Positions 10,756 to 23,426 of a stretch of DNA of 64,000 nt are shown here, one piece after another. The notes below the pieces were generated by a model. That model did not search any database, was not told the DNA's origin, and saw only the letters and a list, made by a program, of their open reading frames with translations. This DNA comes from Isoetes taiwanensis (lineage: Eukaryota; Streptophyta; Lycopodiopsida; Isoetales; Isoetaceae). The stretch lies in NCBI GenBank assembly GCA_021234155.1, contig JAJEKV010000084.1, forward strand, positions 4,372,384 through 4,436,383. The letters are read 5' to 3'. The stretch's first letter is position 1. Every line of letters begins with the position of its first letter. The position numbers and the translations under genes were made by a program.

Positions 10756-11228
10756 GATCATCAAAGGTTTTCGTTTGGTGATGTTTGGAGGTATGAAAAG
10801 ATTTAATTCCTTTTTGTCTTAGTGAACTAAATTATGCAGAGGAAACGCATTAGCATAAACAGGGTCTACTCTATAGCCATGCGTTTTTTGTAGATGCATA
10901 TTTGTTTGTAGGGTTTTGAGTAGGACAAATGCAACGATAATGGTCAGCTTTCTCTCCAACCAAGAAATGATCTTACAGCTGCTTTAGATTGCAAACATCA
11001 TAGATCGTTCATGAATAAGATCGAGCTTCTGTATGGTCATAGGCTATATCAGATGGCTAAGCTTAAAACAAGGCCATATGGCCCCTCTTTTCTTGCATTC
11101 GCATATAATCTAACCCGCTGTAACAGTTTGTTTCTTTCTTTGCAAATGCCATGGTAGTTTGTTTCTACCTTTATAGATTAGGCTACGTCATATTAGGATT
11201 CTGCAAAATAATGGGTTCAGATGCATGG

Positions 11229-11557
11229 TCTTCTTCCAAATGTCTTGATTTTAGGTCAGCAGCTCTCAAACTAGCCCCAATTCCTCCAGTTCTCATGCAT
11301 TCTTCCACAATCAGTACGTTGTGTGTTTTTTCTTACTGAATTCCCTATTGTATAAATGTCAAAAGTCTTCAATGACCTTATATCAATAATTTCAGGATTA
11401 TAGCCCTCTCTCACAAGGGTCTTAGCTGCTTGGAGAACATGATGCCTCATCCTGGAGTATGTCAAAATGGTGATATCATTTCCAAGGCCGCACAAGCTCT
11501 GCCTCCTCAAGACAAAGCACATAGACTTCGTTTGGTATTATTTTTATTTTCCTCCCA
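11229..11557 (-). pseudogene. PDHB: pyruvate dehydrogenase E1-beta, middle part
   Basis: Minus-strand pieces read [56 protein letters not shown] and [20 protein letters not shown]. They match the plastid-type E1-beta subunit in order. At least two frameshifts are present, near 11482 and about 11320. It starts where the plus-strand piece at 14.56 kb ends in the protein, so the two pieces may come from one gene that was broken and partly inverted. The C-terminus (about the last 80 residues) was not found. Confidence 0.85.
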
Positions 11558-11819
11558 TTCATGGCTTTCCCCCTCGAATCCCTGAATTTGTGATCTGGGT
11601 TATGGATATGTGTAATGCAAGAATAAATGCACCTACGGCTCAACAATCCGTCTAAAATCCTTAGAATAAATACATTCAACTTGTATAGGCCCTGCACAGT
11701 ACAAAGACTTGTCTATATATATAATAGGACAAGAAAATTAGGGCGGCTAGCCGGCGCATGGGGGATTGTGTGCCAATATAGGATGTTTCAATGGTTGTTG
11801 GTATCATTGTAGATGTGGC

Positions 11820-12410
11820 TGCATATTAGTATATGCCCTAGAATAGTAAGAAGTTGCACAAGATTGAGGATGGAGGAATGGAGCAATAAAACATCGACAA
11901 GATAAAAAATGTACGCTCTTCACCTCTTAAATTCTGGGGCAACCCTCCGTGCGTAGCACCTTGTTTTCAGTGCCTGAGGATTCGAAGGCAAGATTCGTCT
12001 TGATGCATGCAATCCATTCTTAAAAGAAAAGAGCTGCATTCCAGTGTGTGGATCAAGGTCTGGCTATATTTCTGCAAAGCGTGCTCTCTCATTTTGAGAC
12101 GCTTTATTTAAACCAAAGATCTATCTTGGTATAGGACCATTTGCAAGGTGGGCGCTTCTGATCTAGGTAAACATTCTGCTTTTTTATCTGATCTTGCAGC
12201 TTCCTCATTCATGTGTTCGATTTTTATTCTTTCTGCATACAATTTTGTTTGTTCAACCCTTTCCTTAGCATCATTTGGCCATGATCCTCAGCACCATTTG
12301 TTGCATCCTCCAGATCCGCCATGCTATCAGGTGTCACAAAATCAGAGGAGAAATGGCAAGCACTTAATCTTCGTTGGAAGGTACTTGCATAGGCTTGCAG
12401 AGCATCCTAT
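11820..12410. other. non-coding or decayed sequence
   Basis: Separates the two PDH pieces on the left of a Helitron end. A plus ORF at 12148-12447 has no recognised domain and runs across the Helitron terminus, which argues against it being real. Confidence 0.45.
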
Positions 12411-12415
12411 GCTAA

Positions 12416-12453
12416 CTAGTAATGGTGCCCAGCGTTGCTGGGCATAAGTTGGT
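12416..12453 (-). mobile_element. Helitron-like 3' terminus
   Basis: On the minus strand this reads a perfect 7-bp hairpin (GCCCAGC, loop AAC, GCTGGGC; 12427-12443), then 7 nt, then CTAG (12416-12419), followed by T. This is the structure of a Helitron 3' end inserted before a T. The element body would extend to the right. Very similar termini occur at 37.45, 48.12 and 48.28 kb. No Rep/helicase ORF was seen, so these are non-autonomous. Confidence 0.7.
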
Positions 12454-12601
12454 TGTATGTTTACTTCTTAAAATCTCTTGTATGAACGTCATGCTGCAAC
12501 AAATGTTGGACATTATGAGGGGTGGTTAATCATTGCTATGATCAATTAAGTTACCTACAAAGTTTACGAAAATTGATGTGTATGGATTTGAATCTTTGCT
12601 T

Positions 12602-12635
12602 ATAGAAAATTGCCCACCGTTGGTGGGCTTTCTAT
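12602..12635. other. long hairpin with GTT loop
   Basis: ATAGAAA and TTTCTAT enclose GCCCACC-GTT-GGTGGGC. The inner stem matches the Helitron hairpin except for one swapped base pair on both arms. Confidence 0.6.
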
Positions 12636-12794
12636 GTGATTGTATATGAATATTCGGAGAGTACTGTGTTATCTAAGTAAATAACTTTAAATTGAGTTTC
12701 TAGCATATGGTAAAAAATCAATTTGCAAAAGTCCTCTTTGTTGTAAAAATGTAAAGTGCTTTCTTTGTGAAATCGGGTTTTCTTTACCTTCAGG

Positions 12795-13048
12795 GCATTG
12801 GCGCAAATATTTCTTTCAAAGAAATGAAGCGACCTTCCAAGTCTGCAAACTTTCAATGCAGGCACAGTTTATCAAGCTATCCGGCAGCAGCATTGTCAAG
12901 GAAAATAGAAGTCGATGAAAGCCTGTATGCCAATAACCTATTTGCAATACCAAATCGAAACGCACCTGATGTAATGAACAGCAATATTTGGCTACATTTT
13001 AGACGTCACACCCTTTCGTTTGGAGACATGCCATATGGCACAATCTAA
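12795..13048 (+). CDS. unidentified candidate exon
   Basis: Begins after CCTTCAG and reads GIGANISFKEMKRPSKSANF, then RKIEVDESLYANNLFAIPNR to a stop. Possibly a captured exon within the Helitron that ends at 12416. The family is not recognised. Confidence 0.25.
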
Positions 13049-13099
13049 CCCGTTGATCAAGGCAAAGGGGCAAAGAGACAAATCTGGGCCGTCGAGCAG

Positions 13100-13860
13100 G
13101 GCGGAGGGACATTTCCTTAGATTAAGGGCCAAATGGAGAGCAATATATCGAATTAATTAACTTCTAAAAAATGCCTATTTTATAACCTTCATACAAAACA
13201 TTTTACTCTAAATAGATTGCTCACAAACATTTTGTGCAATAAAGAAGTTAGAATTTTAATAGACATATGGAATGGATTAATGGAGAAAAAAATGAATAAA
13301 AATCTCATGTAACAATAGCAGAGGAATACCATAGTGTCTCCTAATCTTAGATAAAAGAGAGTATTTACACACTCTGTGGACTACTTGATGCTGGATCTAA
13401 GACATTTAGCATCACTTTTTATGAACTTCAGTAAAAGTGGAAAAATTACATAGACGAATTGTTTAGAGCCCCATATGTATCTGACTGAAGTAATGCAATA
13501 TTTTCTGAAGAACCACATTCGTCAAGTGTAGCAATTTTGGATTCTAGACCTAAAATTAGAACTCATTTTTCTTAGCCAAGCTCCAACATGTAGTATTTCC
13601 ATATTCTTTGAGTAAACTCGGCAGAAGACCATGCTTTAGTAACAACTAATTCAACATGTTTTATACTTTCTCAGTTTCCACTTCAACATGTTTTAATACT
13701 ACTTAATTTCCATTTGTGAATTATACTCGTGTAGCACAGACTGAAGAGGTTTCCTTTACAAAGGATAGTTTTGCAACGAACTTGAAGGCATGCTAGGCGT
13801 AAGGAGCAGCTTATTATGATTTCTGTTATTCATCTAAATTGTTGTTAGTCTTAGAATAGA
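13100..13860. other. non-coding stretch
   Basis: AT-rich. I see no coding exon or clear repeat. Confidence 0.5.
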
Positions 13861-13989
13861 TGGATGCATTTGAATGTCATATTCAATGCCCAAAAGATGA
13901 TGTTTAGAGAATTTCAGAATAGAAATGGTGGACCACCATATCGAGGAGGTATGGGGGAATTAAGATTCGCCATCATTCCCATTATATCA

Positions 13990-14560
13990 CAACTCCATAA
14001 AGGAATCCGCATTGATGTTTGTGGCTTTTTGAGGCCCTCCGAGAAGGTTTGGAAGAGGAGATGGAAAGGGATCCCAATCATTGGAGAGGACGTTGGCCAT
14101 TATGGTGGCTCATACAAAGTCACTAAGGGTTTTGCAGAGAAGTTTGGGGATCTGAGACTGCTTGATACCCCTATTTGTGAGAATTCGTTTACTGGCATGG
14201 CCATTGGTGCTGCCATGACAGGCTTGAGCCCAGTCATTGAGGGCATGAACATGGGTTTCCTGCTGTTAGCATTCAACCAGATTTCAAATAACTGTGGCAT
14301 GCTTCACTATACTTCAGAGGGACAGTTCAAAATTCCTTGTGTCATTAGGGGCCCTGGCAGTGTCGGCAGGCAGCTTGGGGCAGAACATTCTCAACGACTG
14401 GAGTCATATGTCCAGTCTGTTCCTGGATTGCAGATGGTTGCATGCTCAACTCCTTATAATGCCAAGGGACTGATGAAAGCTGCAATAAGGAGCGAGAACC
14501 CTGTTATTTTATTTGAACATGCTGCTTTATAATTTGAAGGAAAGAAGAAGTCACCTTGGC
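13990..14560 (+). pseudogene. PDHB: pyruvate dehydrogenase E1-beta, N-terminal part
   Basis: [17 protein letters not shown] (in a second frame), then [60 protein letters not shown] and [14 protein letters not shown] match plastid PDH E1-beta. This is the subunit that, with E1-alpha, decarboxylates pyruvate for acetyl-CoA in the plastid. A frameshift with a small deletion lies before GEDVG. A second lies at 14520-14532, where LLYNLKER continues in another frame. The transit peptide is missing. The rest of the protein lies on the other strand at 11.2-11.6 kb. Confidence 0.92.
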
Positions 14561-14569
14561 GGGCCAAAA

Positions 14570-15770
14570 GCTAGAGGTGAATCCAGCGGCGCTTACTAAG
14601 AGAGAGACCACCTGCCCAAGAAGAATTAACAAAAAGTTGCGAGCCCATTGACTCTTTGGTGGCAAAGCTTCCATAGCCAACTACGGCGAAAGAAATGGAG
14701 ACGAAAAGCTCGTTTTAAGTTGGAATAAAACAGCATTTGTGTTTTTGATTGAAACTTACATGATTTGCTCCTGCGATTGGCGTAGGAAGACCCCTGCCAT
14801 CTTCTTCCTTCGTAACAGCAACAGGGCTGACCGCCAGTTTACTGGCAGCAGCCAGTTTGGAGCAGTCACCAGCATATCCTAGGCATATGCTGGCATATAC
14901 CTAGATATACCCACAAACCCACATAAACGAGGGTTTGCCCCCCTAGGGGCAACCCAAAAAGAAGAAAACAGGGAACCCCACTCTGCAACAATTTCAACTT
15001 TCAAATTTAAATCAGGCTAGCATATACCATCCAAATAGAAGATTTCGTTTTCATATTCTAGAAGATTTCGTTTCATATTCTAGAACGTCATGCTCCGCCC
15101 TTAGGGCTAAGAAAAAAGAAAAAGAACTTCAATTACACGATTTTTCAAAAACTTTTCTAAGAATAAAATTGCCCTATACACCATCCATTTGGCTACTCTG
15201 CCCACTAAATTGTCGTAAACCAAAATTAGCTTGAAATGCCCAACTTGTTTGTCCTCAAAATATTAGAAAAATACAAGGAATATAGGATAACATGAATAAG
15301 CATATACGACAAAGCCCTATAAGATTCATCTCAGTAACCTTCTACCATATTGAAATATCATGAATACACTTTTGAAAGGACTCCTAAACTGGCACTTTGA
15401 ATGGTTGGTAGGAACGCTCCAACAAACTAAGAACCCCTTCAAAGCATATGCTAAATTGATTTGTAGCTTTAAAATAACTAGACATCTAATCAAACTATTG
15501 AGATTTATCTAGTTTAAGCCACGAGTATAATTCGCTTGAATAGACTTTAAGCATGCTTGCAATGATTCGACAGTGTATACATTTTGTGTTAACCATAGGC
15601 CACATTGAAGAAATAGCACGAAACATTTTGCCTTTCACATCTTGTAGAACAATTAATTATTGCATGAATGTTAAGAAATATAATTAAGAAAATAATAAGA
15701 TTCGTCAATGGCAGCAAGTCGGCTTTTATGTTCAATAGTATACCAATAAAAAATAATTAACGTGGTTATT
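14570..15770. other. non-coding stretch
   Basis: Contains a short direct repeat of AGAAGATTTCGTTT(T)CATATTCTAG near 15040-15085. No gene, RNA or transposon boundary is visible. Confidence 0.5.
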
Positions 15771-16041
15771 TTAATCTAACGTTGGGCCTTGTCGCCTTGG
15801 TTGGCCAAATCCCATATTTGCAAGGTTACCGGGGTTTGCATTCATCAAATTACTTTGATTCCCCATCAAGCTGTTTGTATTTAGAAGGCTACTTTGATTT
15901 GAACCAAGAAGGTTATTAGGGTTAGTCCCGAGAAGACTGCTTTGATTTGAAGTTAAAATATTCCCGTAATTAGGTTGTTGAGCAGTTAGCTGCTGTTGCT
16001 GTAATGGAAGACAATATTTGAAGAGCTTTGACCCATGTACA
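15771..16041 (-). CDS. Asn/Gln/Ser-rich exon, unknown protein
   Basis: The minus frame starts after a TATTGCAG acceptor and runs to a TAA. It encodes LQQQQLTAQQPNYGN and then five imperfect SNQSSLLGTN / NPNNLLGS type repeats, ending FGQPRRQGPTLD. Such repeats resemble the C-terminal low-complexity tails of plant transcription co-regulators, but there is no folded domain to name. Open throughout with a good acceptor, so it could be the last exon of a gene whose other exons lie to the right and were not recognised. Confidence 0.4.
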
Positions 16042-16069
16042 CTGCAATACAAAGCACATATTAGCATAG

Positions 16070-17180
16070 CAGTGAAGTCTCAAAACATTCGCATTTTCAT
16101 TTTCATTTGTTTGCCCTTCGCACATAGAACTAATGTAAATAATAACACCCGTTTATACACACACCTGTTCAGTTACACGTGCAGAATAAGGTCCAGCAGA
16201 TTTCACATATTCTCAACAACCCCCCCACAATAATTTAGCTTCTCTTAATATGGATCGGTAAAGCAAAAACACTGTGCTAACCATGTCATATGACGATATT
16301 ATATCAAGTTGCTAATCTCCAATAACCTTCCCACAAACAAGTCCTGCTAAACGAGCACAAGTTTACAGCAGAAATCTGGTTCTCTATTGGTATCCTATTT
16401 AGACACACTGATGTCAATTCTATTCCTCTTGTTCCAGTTATTACTGGTCTCAATACCAATATATGTTTTAAAGTTTAAGATTCCTTCCTTGAGCTGTTCA
16501 AACAAGGGATAATATTGACCCTGCATGGCATCATCCCATGGACAATCTAGACATTTAAGAGATGGACTCCTTTACTGCTTGTTTACTTCATTCTCTCTGA
16601 TATGCTTTCCAAAATATGCCGGAATCAAATGGTGTCATCATCAGTTTAGCACCAGCAAATGTTATCTCATTTATCTTAACTCTTTATAATGGCTGCATGC
16701 ATCACCAGAAAGAAGAAAAAACATCAATTCTACTCTATAAAAATGATTGCTAATCTGTGGAAACTGGTGGATCGGCCAGTAATCTTAATTGCATCATTTA
16801 AGCTTCAGCTTGTTGAAAGAACCATGCCCACATGATATTGCTTCACTATATGCTCTCAAAATTGAGACTTTATAATCGACATACATCGACACCTACCAAA
16901 AAGCGTGCATTAAATCTTCCCATTCGCTTCAACATTCTCCCCGATCATCTTCTTTGCATTTCCAACCTCGCCACTCCCACGCCAATACCAATCTCAAGAT
17001 GTCGATCATTCTTTGAACATATGCAATAATGGATGGACTCCAGCCATTTTACTTTTTTAAAAAAGGTGAAAATAAGAGACCTCTACTCTCTTGCATATTT
17101 TGTGAATAAAAATAATATAGTATCAACATTGGCGCATGGATCCAAGAAATGGCATCATTTATCAAGTCCATTGACAGAAT
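16070..17180. other. non-coding stretch
   Basis: Could be an intron upstream of the Asn/Gln-rich exon. I see no repeat or conserved coding segment. Confidence 0.45.
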
Positions 17181-17186
17181 CACATG

Positions 17187-19445
17187 CTAGAAATTGGCCT
17201 TGAAGGGTTTTATGGGCGCCAAATCGGGGAAGCAGACTCCATTTAGCCGACAGAGCAGCTTGGAACAGACTTTTATCACCGCTCGTAGCTCATGCAAGGC
17301 CCGATGGGGCACAATTAACCGAGCATACCGAGCCCGGATATGCTCGTGACACGGACAGCCCGAGGGCGTGGCTTTCATCCTCAATGGCGCTCGTTGACAA
17401 AGACTGACAGACTGGCCCTCACGCGGCTCCCGGAATCCATCTCCTCGTCTCAACGCGGAGGTGGTGTGCACTGTCGGCGAATGGAAGCAATCACCCCGCG
17501 CTTTTTCATGGGTAGATGGGTGCGCAGGTAGTGGTGTGGGCCCCTCGTGAGCATGGGATTAACTGGCCGCCGATAATTTGCCACCTTGACATGTGACAGG
17601 CCTCTCTGCATCCCAAAGCTTGGCCATGAAGCAAGCATCCAAGTACCGCTTCAAGGCAGCTGCGTTCCTTCGGTGTATGCACCGGTCCACATCCGTGTGC
17701 CCGCACATTCCATAGCGAACCACCGGGCTTGCTTGTCTTTCCAAAGAAGCTTTGAGTCGCCATGGGCCCATCGCCACCGCCAAAGCAAGGTTGGGCAGCC
17801 GGCTTCATCCATAGCCACCACCTTCCGGAAGTAAATAATGTGACGCTCCAAAATAGCCCCTCCAGAATGGAAGGAAGCCCGCCTCTTGGAGCAAGATCCG
17901 ATATGGGACCGTGGATTTCACTCCCAGCGCTCCGCCAAGAAGGCTTTCTCGACTGCTCTAGATCGCTCCAAGTGGTGAGGGATATCACCGCCCCCACACT
18001 TCGCCCCCATAGAGGAGGATCGTTCAACCAAGGCCCCGAACAAGTGTGCTGGTGACCCCATGCATACAAATACGCCTTGTGATTTGTTGTTTTGCATTGC
18101 ATACGTGGCTTTCCACCGGCAGCGGACCAGAACCCGATGGATGCATCCCAAGCAGTGTGGTAGTAGAAAACTCAATGCCCAAATACTTATAAGATCGAGC
18201 CACCTCCACTACCTCCCCTCGGTAAGTGAATGAGGGAAAACGGGTGCCGGGATGATGGGACCAGCAGACCCTTTGTCTTGGCCAAGTTAACTCTCATGTC
18301 GCTGAATTGGCGTAAAGTGTCCAAAGCATCCGTGTGGCGTTGCATGTCCTCCGGGGTATATGCAGCAGGCCAACATCATCAAGATATATGAGTTGTCGGA
18401 TTATGTGGTGCATCAACCGAGCCTCCCCGGTGTTCTCGCCTAGCCATTCTTCTAGCTGGTCAATGTACAAGCCCGAAGAGCGTCGGGGATAGAGGGCAGC
18501 CCCGCGCACCCCAATGCTACTAACAACGGGCTCCCCGACGGGTGAGACGACCGAGCAAGCCTCGATAGTCTCAGATATAGCATTCTCGCAAGTCGACGGG
18601 GTCCCTAGTCGTCTAATCTGTCCCCACAACTTATCCCGAGGCACCGTGGTCAAAAGCCTTTAAGAAATCCACAAAGCAACAAAGACGATTCTCAAGGCCG
18701 ATTCCTGCTATCCTCTATGAGTGTTCGCAGAGTGAAGATATGGTCAATAGTAGAATGCCGGGGCGGAAGCCTCCTCACAGGCGAGCCCGCGACTCTCCAT
18801 CCTCTCGCACAAAGTGTCAATCGCCGCCAAGAATCCCGCAAGCAACTTGGCAAAGACGTAACCCACCATAATGGTACGATAGTTGGTCAATGGGGGGTCC
18901 CCCCGCTTTGTATATGGGCACAACTCTACCGGTAGTCCACAAGGCGGGGAAGCCTTCTTACAATGCCCTCGTTGAAGAGTGATGTGAGAACCGACACCAT
19001 TGGGGCCCGCCCACTTGAGAAGCTCGGCACCGCGATACCATCCAAATCTGGCCAGCCTTCCCAATTAGCGGCGCTGCAGCCCATTATGACATCCCCTTCG
19101 CACGACCAAAGCCTAGGCCTCGTCTCATGAGGTACCGGTGCCCGGCTTCCCATTGGGTCATACAAATGGCCGCAAAGTATCTCACCCATTGTTCCGGTAA
19201 TATTTCCTGTGGGTCGCGGCAGCTTACTCAAGACCTTTCTCCGTAAGGCCCTAGGGTGGCGGTCTAGAAGACCAAACATCCGGCATACGAGTTCGCAAAG
19301 GTACCGGGCTTTCTTGGTCTTGAGGAAGGAGCGTATTGACGGACGGCCTGTAGGGCGAATGGTGGGTCCAAAGACTTGGCGGAGCTATCGCTTTCAGCTC
19401 TCGACATTCGCCATCGAACCAAACAGTAAAAGCATCATAACTACT
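17187..19445 (-). mobile_element. LINE (non-LTR retrotransposon), frameshifted and 5'-truncated
   Basis: Reading the minus strand downward: a linker with VWFDGECRELKAIAPPS (about 19.43 kb), then the reverse transcriptase with GDPPLTNYRTIMVGYVFAKL, TVPRDKLWGQIRRLGTPS, SPVGEPVVSSIGVR and RQLIYLDDVGLL (YLDD in place of the family's YADD), then SYKYLGIEFST. The C-terminal part has HIIYFRKVVAMDEA and HYLRTHLPMKKRGVIASI. Several frameshifts make it inactive. The endonuclease is absent. The C-terminal part matches the second copy at 33.95-34.85 kb. Confidence 0.85.
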
Positions 19446-19639
19446 AGAATGAAGATAAATGATTACGTAAAAGCAAAAGACTATCCGCGGGTTATGGGTT
19501 TAGATTTGGTTGCTTGTGATGATGGTTGTGTTTCAAAGATCAAGGCATATGGATAGAGAGAATGCCCTTTGTTCAACGGACCGCCCCTAAAGCTATTTGA
19601 CATGGATGGCATAATTAACTTGTAATGACCCTCAATTCG

Positions 19640-20262
19640 GGCAAAGCGTAAGGGTTTTCGCTTTGGGGCCGAAGTTTTGGTCTTCTGGCCACGGAACTTG
19701 GTCCCTAGGGCAATGTCGACGTTCTGAGTCCATTGGCAGAGCCAAATCGAGGTTCCGGAGAGGGGAGGTCGCCTCGGCCCCGCCCCTGTGGCCTTAGGGA
19801 GAGGAAATTCGGGCAAGCAGCTTCCGGGGATTTTAGGGTCCGTGCTCAAGGCCAACACCCCCACTCCACGCCAAGTCACGATGCAAGGTCCCGCCAAATC
19901 GACAAGGAGAGGGCCTCTCAAACATAAACCCCGGGAGTTGCCGTGTTCTAGAAGGGTTTGTGTTTTGGGGGCCGAGTTTTAGTCTTCTGGCCACAGAACT
20001 TGGTCCCTAGGGCAATGTCGACGTTCTGAGTCCATTGGCAGAGCCAAATCGTGGTTCCGGAGAGGGGAGTTTGCCCGTCCGTCCCCAGGGCCTTAGGGAG
20101 AGGAAATTCGGGGCAAGCAGCTTCCAGGGGGATTTTAGGGTCTGTGCTCTGGCGTCAACACCCTCACTTCACGTCAAGTCACGTCGCAAGGTCCCGGCCG
20201 AATCTGACAAGGAGAGGGCCTCCAAAACGTAAACCCTGTAGGTTGCCAGGTTCTAGAAGCAC
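19640..20262 (+). repeat. two-copy tandem repeat, about 302-bp unit
   Basis: The units begin near 19655 and 19957. Both contain CTTGGTCCCTAGGGCAATGT and GAGTCCATTGGCAGAGCC, and end with a CAxAxGTAAACCC-like word and TTCTAGAAG. Content resembles the 0.8-kb units at 25-30 kb. Confidence 0.85.
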
Positions 20263-21065
20263 ACTGACCCCGAATTTTGGTCCACAGTTGTTTTTTACTT
20301 GTACGGAAGTGTTGTTTTATGCCAAAAACAACACCAAAATGGCCCCAAAAGTCCACGTGGCCCATTTATCCGGATTTGCACAAAGAGACAGTGGTTTTTT
20401 GGAAAACAATCCCACGGTGGTTTTTCTGGCACTTTTTTGTTTTTTTGTCAACGTGTCCTTTTTTTCACTGTTGTTTTTACTGAACTTTTTCGACGTGTAG
20501 TTTTTTTCTTACTTGCTGTTTTTTTAAGGAGCCACGCGTTGTTTATCTTCCAAAAAACACATGTAGGTTTAAATATTAGTACATCGTGAAAACCCAAAAA
20601 AAATAGTTATTTTTCCTTTTCAATATGTGTTGTTTTGTGATCTCCACTTGTGTTGTTTTGTTTTCTCCACTTGTAGTTTTTTAAAGTCGACATTGTTTTC
20701 CCAAAAAAGGATATGTAATTTTCAAGAAATTCATATGTATTATTTTAAAAATAATTGTTGTTTTCAAATGTTTCCAATTTTCTATATGTTGATATCTTGT
20801 CTCCATATGTAGTTTTTAAGAGGTGCCATTGTTTTCCATTATTGTTTTCCCCATGAAAATATAGGTAATTTAAAAAAAAAATCTACAATGGTCTTTTTGA
20901 GAAAAAATTGTATATTGTTTTTACACAATATGGTATGTAGTTACTAAAGTTATTTTTAAATAAAAAGATTATTATGACATATAAAAAAAAAATTAAATGT
21001 TGTTTTTAATATGTCTAACCAATTATGTAATGACACGTGGCATATATTGTAAAAAAATAAAAAAA
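20263..21065 (+). repeat. dispersed TTGTTTT-rich repeat
   Basis: Starts with a CACACTGACCCCGAATTTTG border whose reverse complement resembles CGGGGTGAGTGTG at about 32527-32540. Inside are many GTTGTTTT and CATGTAGTTTT words. The tract ends in A-rich runs. Short ORFs here are low-complexity artefacts. Confidence 0.6.
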
Positions 21066-21830
21066 AAAATCCAAAGATTCACTAGAATCTAGAAGGCAAT
21101 ATAATCATATTTTGAAACATGACATCAGCCATCATTTTATTATTCTTTCTTGTTTATTCAATTTAAGCCTATCCAAATAAGAATTGAACCCATGTTTTAG
21201 AGGCCAAATTTCAATAATTATTGTTGTGAAAAACAATCGGTTACAATCAAATTTATTATTGCAATAGAAGTTACATCGAAATTTAACAGAAGTTCTCAGA
21301 TCAAAATTTTAACACGTTGATGGCCCGGCCGAGTAGCGCATTTGAGCTATATATGAAACCCCGAAAGCATATAGGAGTTCTCATAATTCTCGAAGCTATC
21401 TTGAACGGCGCTTCTATACGCCAAGAACGTAAATGACGATATGATCAAACTTCAAATTCTTTATTCGTGGCAAAAATACTTGACACGCTTCAAATATTTG
21501 GATATTTGTGTCCCGAATCAAGACAAAACAAGTACAATCTAAAAATATTTGTAATCAAGGCGACCTCTCGTACTCACAGATTTGGATATCCTTGCATATC
21601 ATCAAGAGGCTTGCCGAGAGAGAAACTTGTTAGATTGAATTGCTTCTTGCATACCATCATCATGGGCTTAGAGGATTAGACACCGACACTCCCCTTTACG
21701 GATCGACAAATGCAACGATAAGATGATGATGGTAAGAACTTTTAGCTCACAAATCCGGGTAAGAATCGCCTGCGGGTTGATAAGTCGAAACCCTAAACAA
21801 AGAGCTTATTTATAACTAAACAAAGAGCTA
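21066..21830. other. non-coding stretch
   Basis: AT-rich, with no supported gene. Confidence 0.5.
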
Positions 21831-22440
21831 TTTGTAATCGATGGTAAGAATCCCAGATACCGCGAAAGACAGATGCTCAATGAATTCTCTTACCTCATCC
21901 AGCCCCAAATCGCTTGTTTCCAATAATATTCCCTTCAAATACCTAATCCAGCAAATTCGAACTAGCGTAGTATTCATGGGCCAAAAGCATACTCTACTCC
22001 ATGTGCCGCAGGGCGAGCGCCATTGTCGGATTTGGTATCGCCATAGCCGCTGCAGGCATTTTTCCGAGGGAACAAGGAGCGTCAATACGATGTTCCGCCA
22101 AAGCAGAGCTACAAGGTCGCATTTCGATGCGATATGGCCCGGTCGAATCCAGTGGAGGCCGCCCAAAGGACTGTGGGATCGATCTGCGGGTCGGATCACC
22201 ACTAAAGGCAAGCATGCACAAGGTGCATGCCGAAAAGCCATAGCCATTCAAGGCGATGTTGAAAGGCTTCATAGCCATTCGGAAGGTGCATGTTGGAAGG
22301 CTTATGTTGGAAGGCCGCCATAGCCATTCGAGGGAAAGGAAAACACAAGGCGGCAGGAGGGAAAGGAAAACACAAGTCGCAGTTGTTAATCTCGTGCAAC
22401 CAATGAAATTACAAGACATGGATCGACATCTTAGCCATTG
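21831..22440. other. overlapping open frames on both strands, no gene assigned
   Basis: Several long frames overlap on both strands. None shows a domain. The right part contains repeated CATAGCCATTC and GGAAAGGAAAACACAAG words. Confidence 0.4.
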
Positions 22441-23270
22441 ATCTCACCGCCAATCTCCACCGCCAATTCTAAGGGCCAATCGAGAGAATAGGACTGAGAT
22501 CAACATCTATGCCATCCATCTAAGCCATTGGTTAAACTACATGCTTGATGCATATTTAAACTCAAAAATACTAGGGAAATTGTTTTAAAATGTCCCATAT
22601 TTCTTGATACTTATGAAAATGCCCCTGAACGCCAAACCGATGACGAAAGCAAAAGCGATGGAGACGGACGAGTTCTAGAGTATGTCCGAACGACCTTGAT
22701 GCAACAAAAACGGAGGGATTACTCCATACTCCTCCAATGAATTGACATTATTAAAAACTTTATAGCCGAGAAGCGCATCACTGCTCATTTAACTTGTAGA
22801 GATTGTCTAAACCTCTATGTGTTGGCATCTTTTTCAATTGAAACCGATAAATGACCAATTTCTAAGATCAAGAATTATCATCTACAATGATAATCCTCTT
22901 CAAATCTCCATTATGTTTTGATAAAATCCTTGATGCCGCCCCTCGAACAAGTGTTCTTGAACAATCTGCAGAAATAAATTCACAAGGATCAACTACGATA
23001 TTGCAAAGATTCGTGTTTAACCGCCTCCGCAAATCGGTGAACAAGATAATTTCATAAATGTTTATCATATTTTGCGTAAATTGGTGCAGGTCGCCTATTC
23101 CACATTACAAACTTCACTTTGAACCGAATCATATGAATTAATATGGAAGTCTAATAATAACAAATGAAGCTCGTGCACATTTATTTCCCTCAAGGCATAA
23201 AATGCAAATTTGACCTGGTGTAGAAGTAGACAATCATTAGTCGCTTTGAACATGATCTTGCATAGTATAT
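22441..23270. other. non-coding stretch
   Basis: No coding exon recognised. The right end grades into a fragment of the 0.8-kb repeat unit (GTTGACGCCGTAAGAC at about 23288). Confidence 0.5.
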
Positions 23271-23426
23271 CACTTAGAGGGACGGTGTTGACGCCGTAAG
23301 ACGCACCCTTAACACCTTCCTCGAAAGTAGTTTGTCTCAAATGTCCTCTCCATATGGTCCCCGCAACGAATGAGCATCTCCCTAATCCATAAATTGGCTC
23401 TTCTAATAGACCTTAACATCGACTTA

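Noticed and set aside
12148-12447. 99-codon ORF
   Set aside because: It reads across the Helitron terminus at 12416, so its end is element sequence.
19481-20232. Several ORFs of 64-149 codons
   Set aside because: They repeat in both copies of the 302-bp tandem unit with different frames and indels; repeat noise.
21831-22440. Pair of about 140-160 codon ORFs on opposite strands
   Set aside because: Mutually overlapping frames without domains, in locally repetitive sequence; no way to choose a real one.
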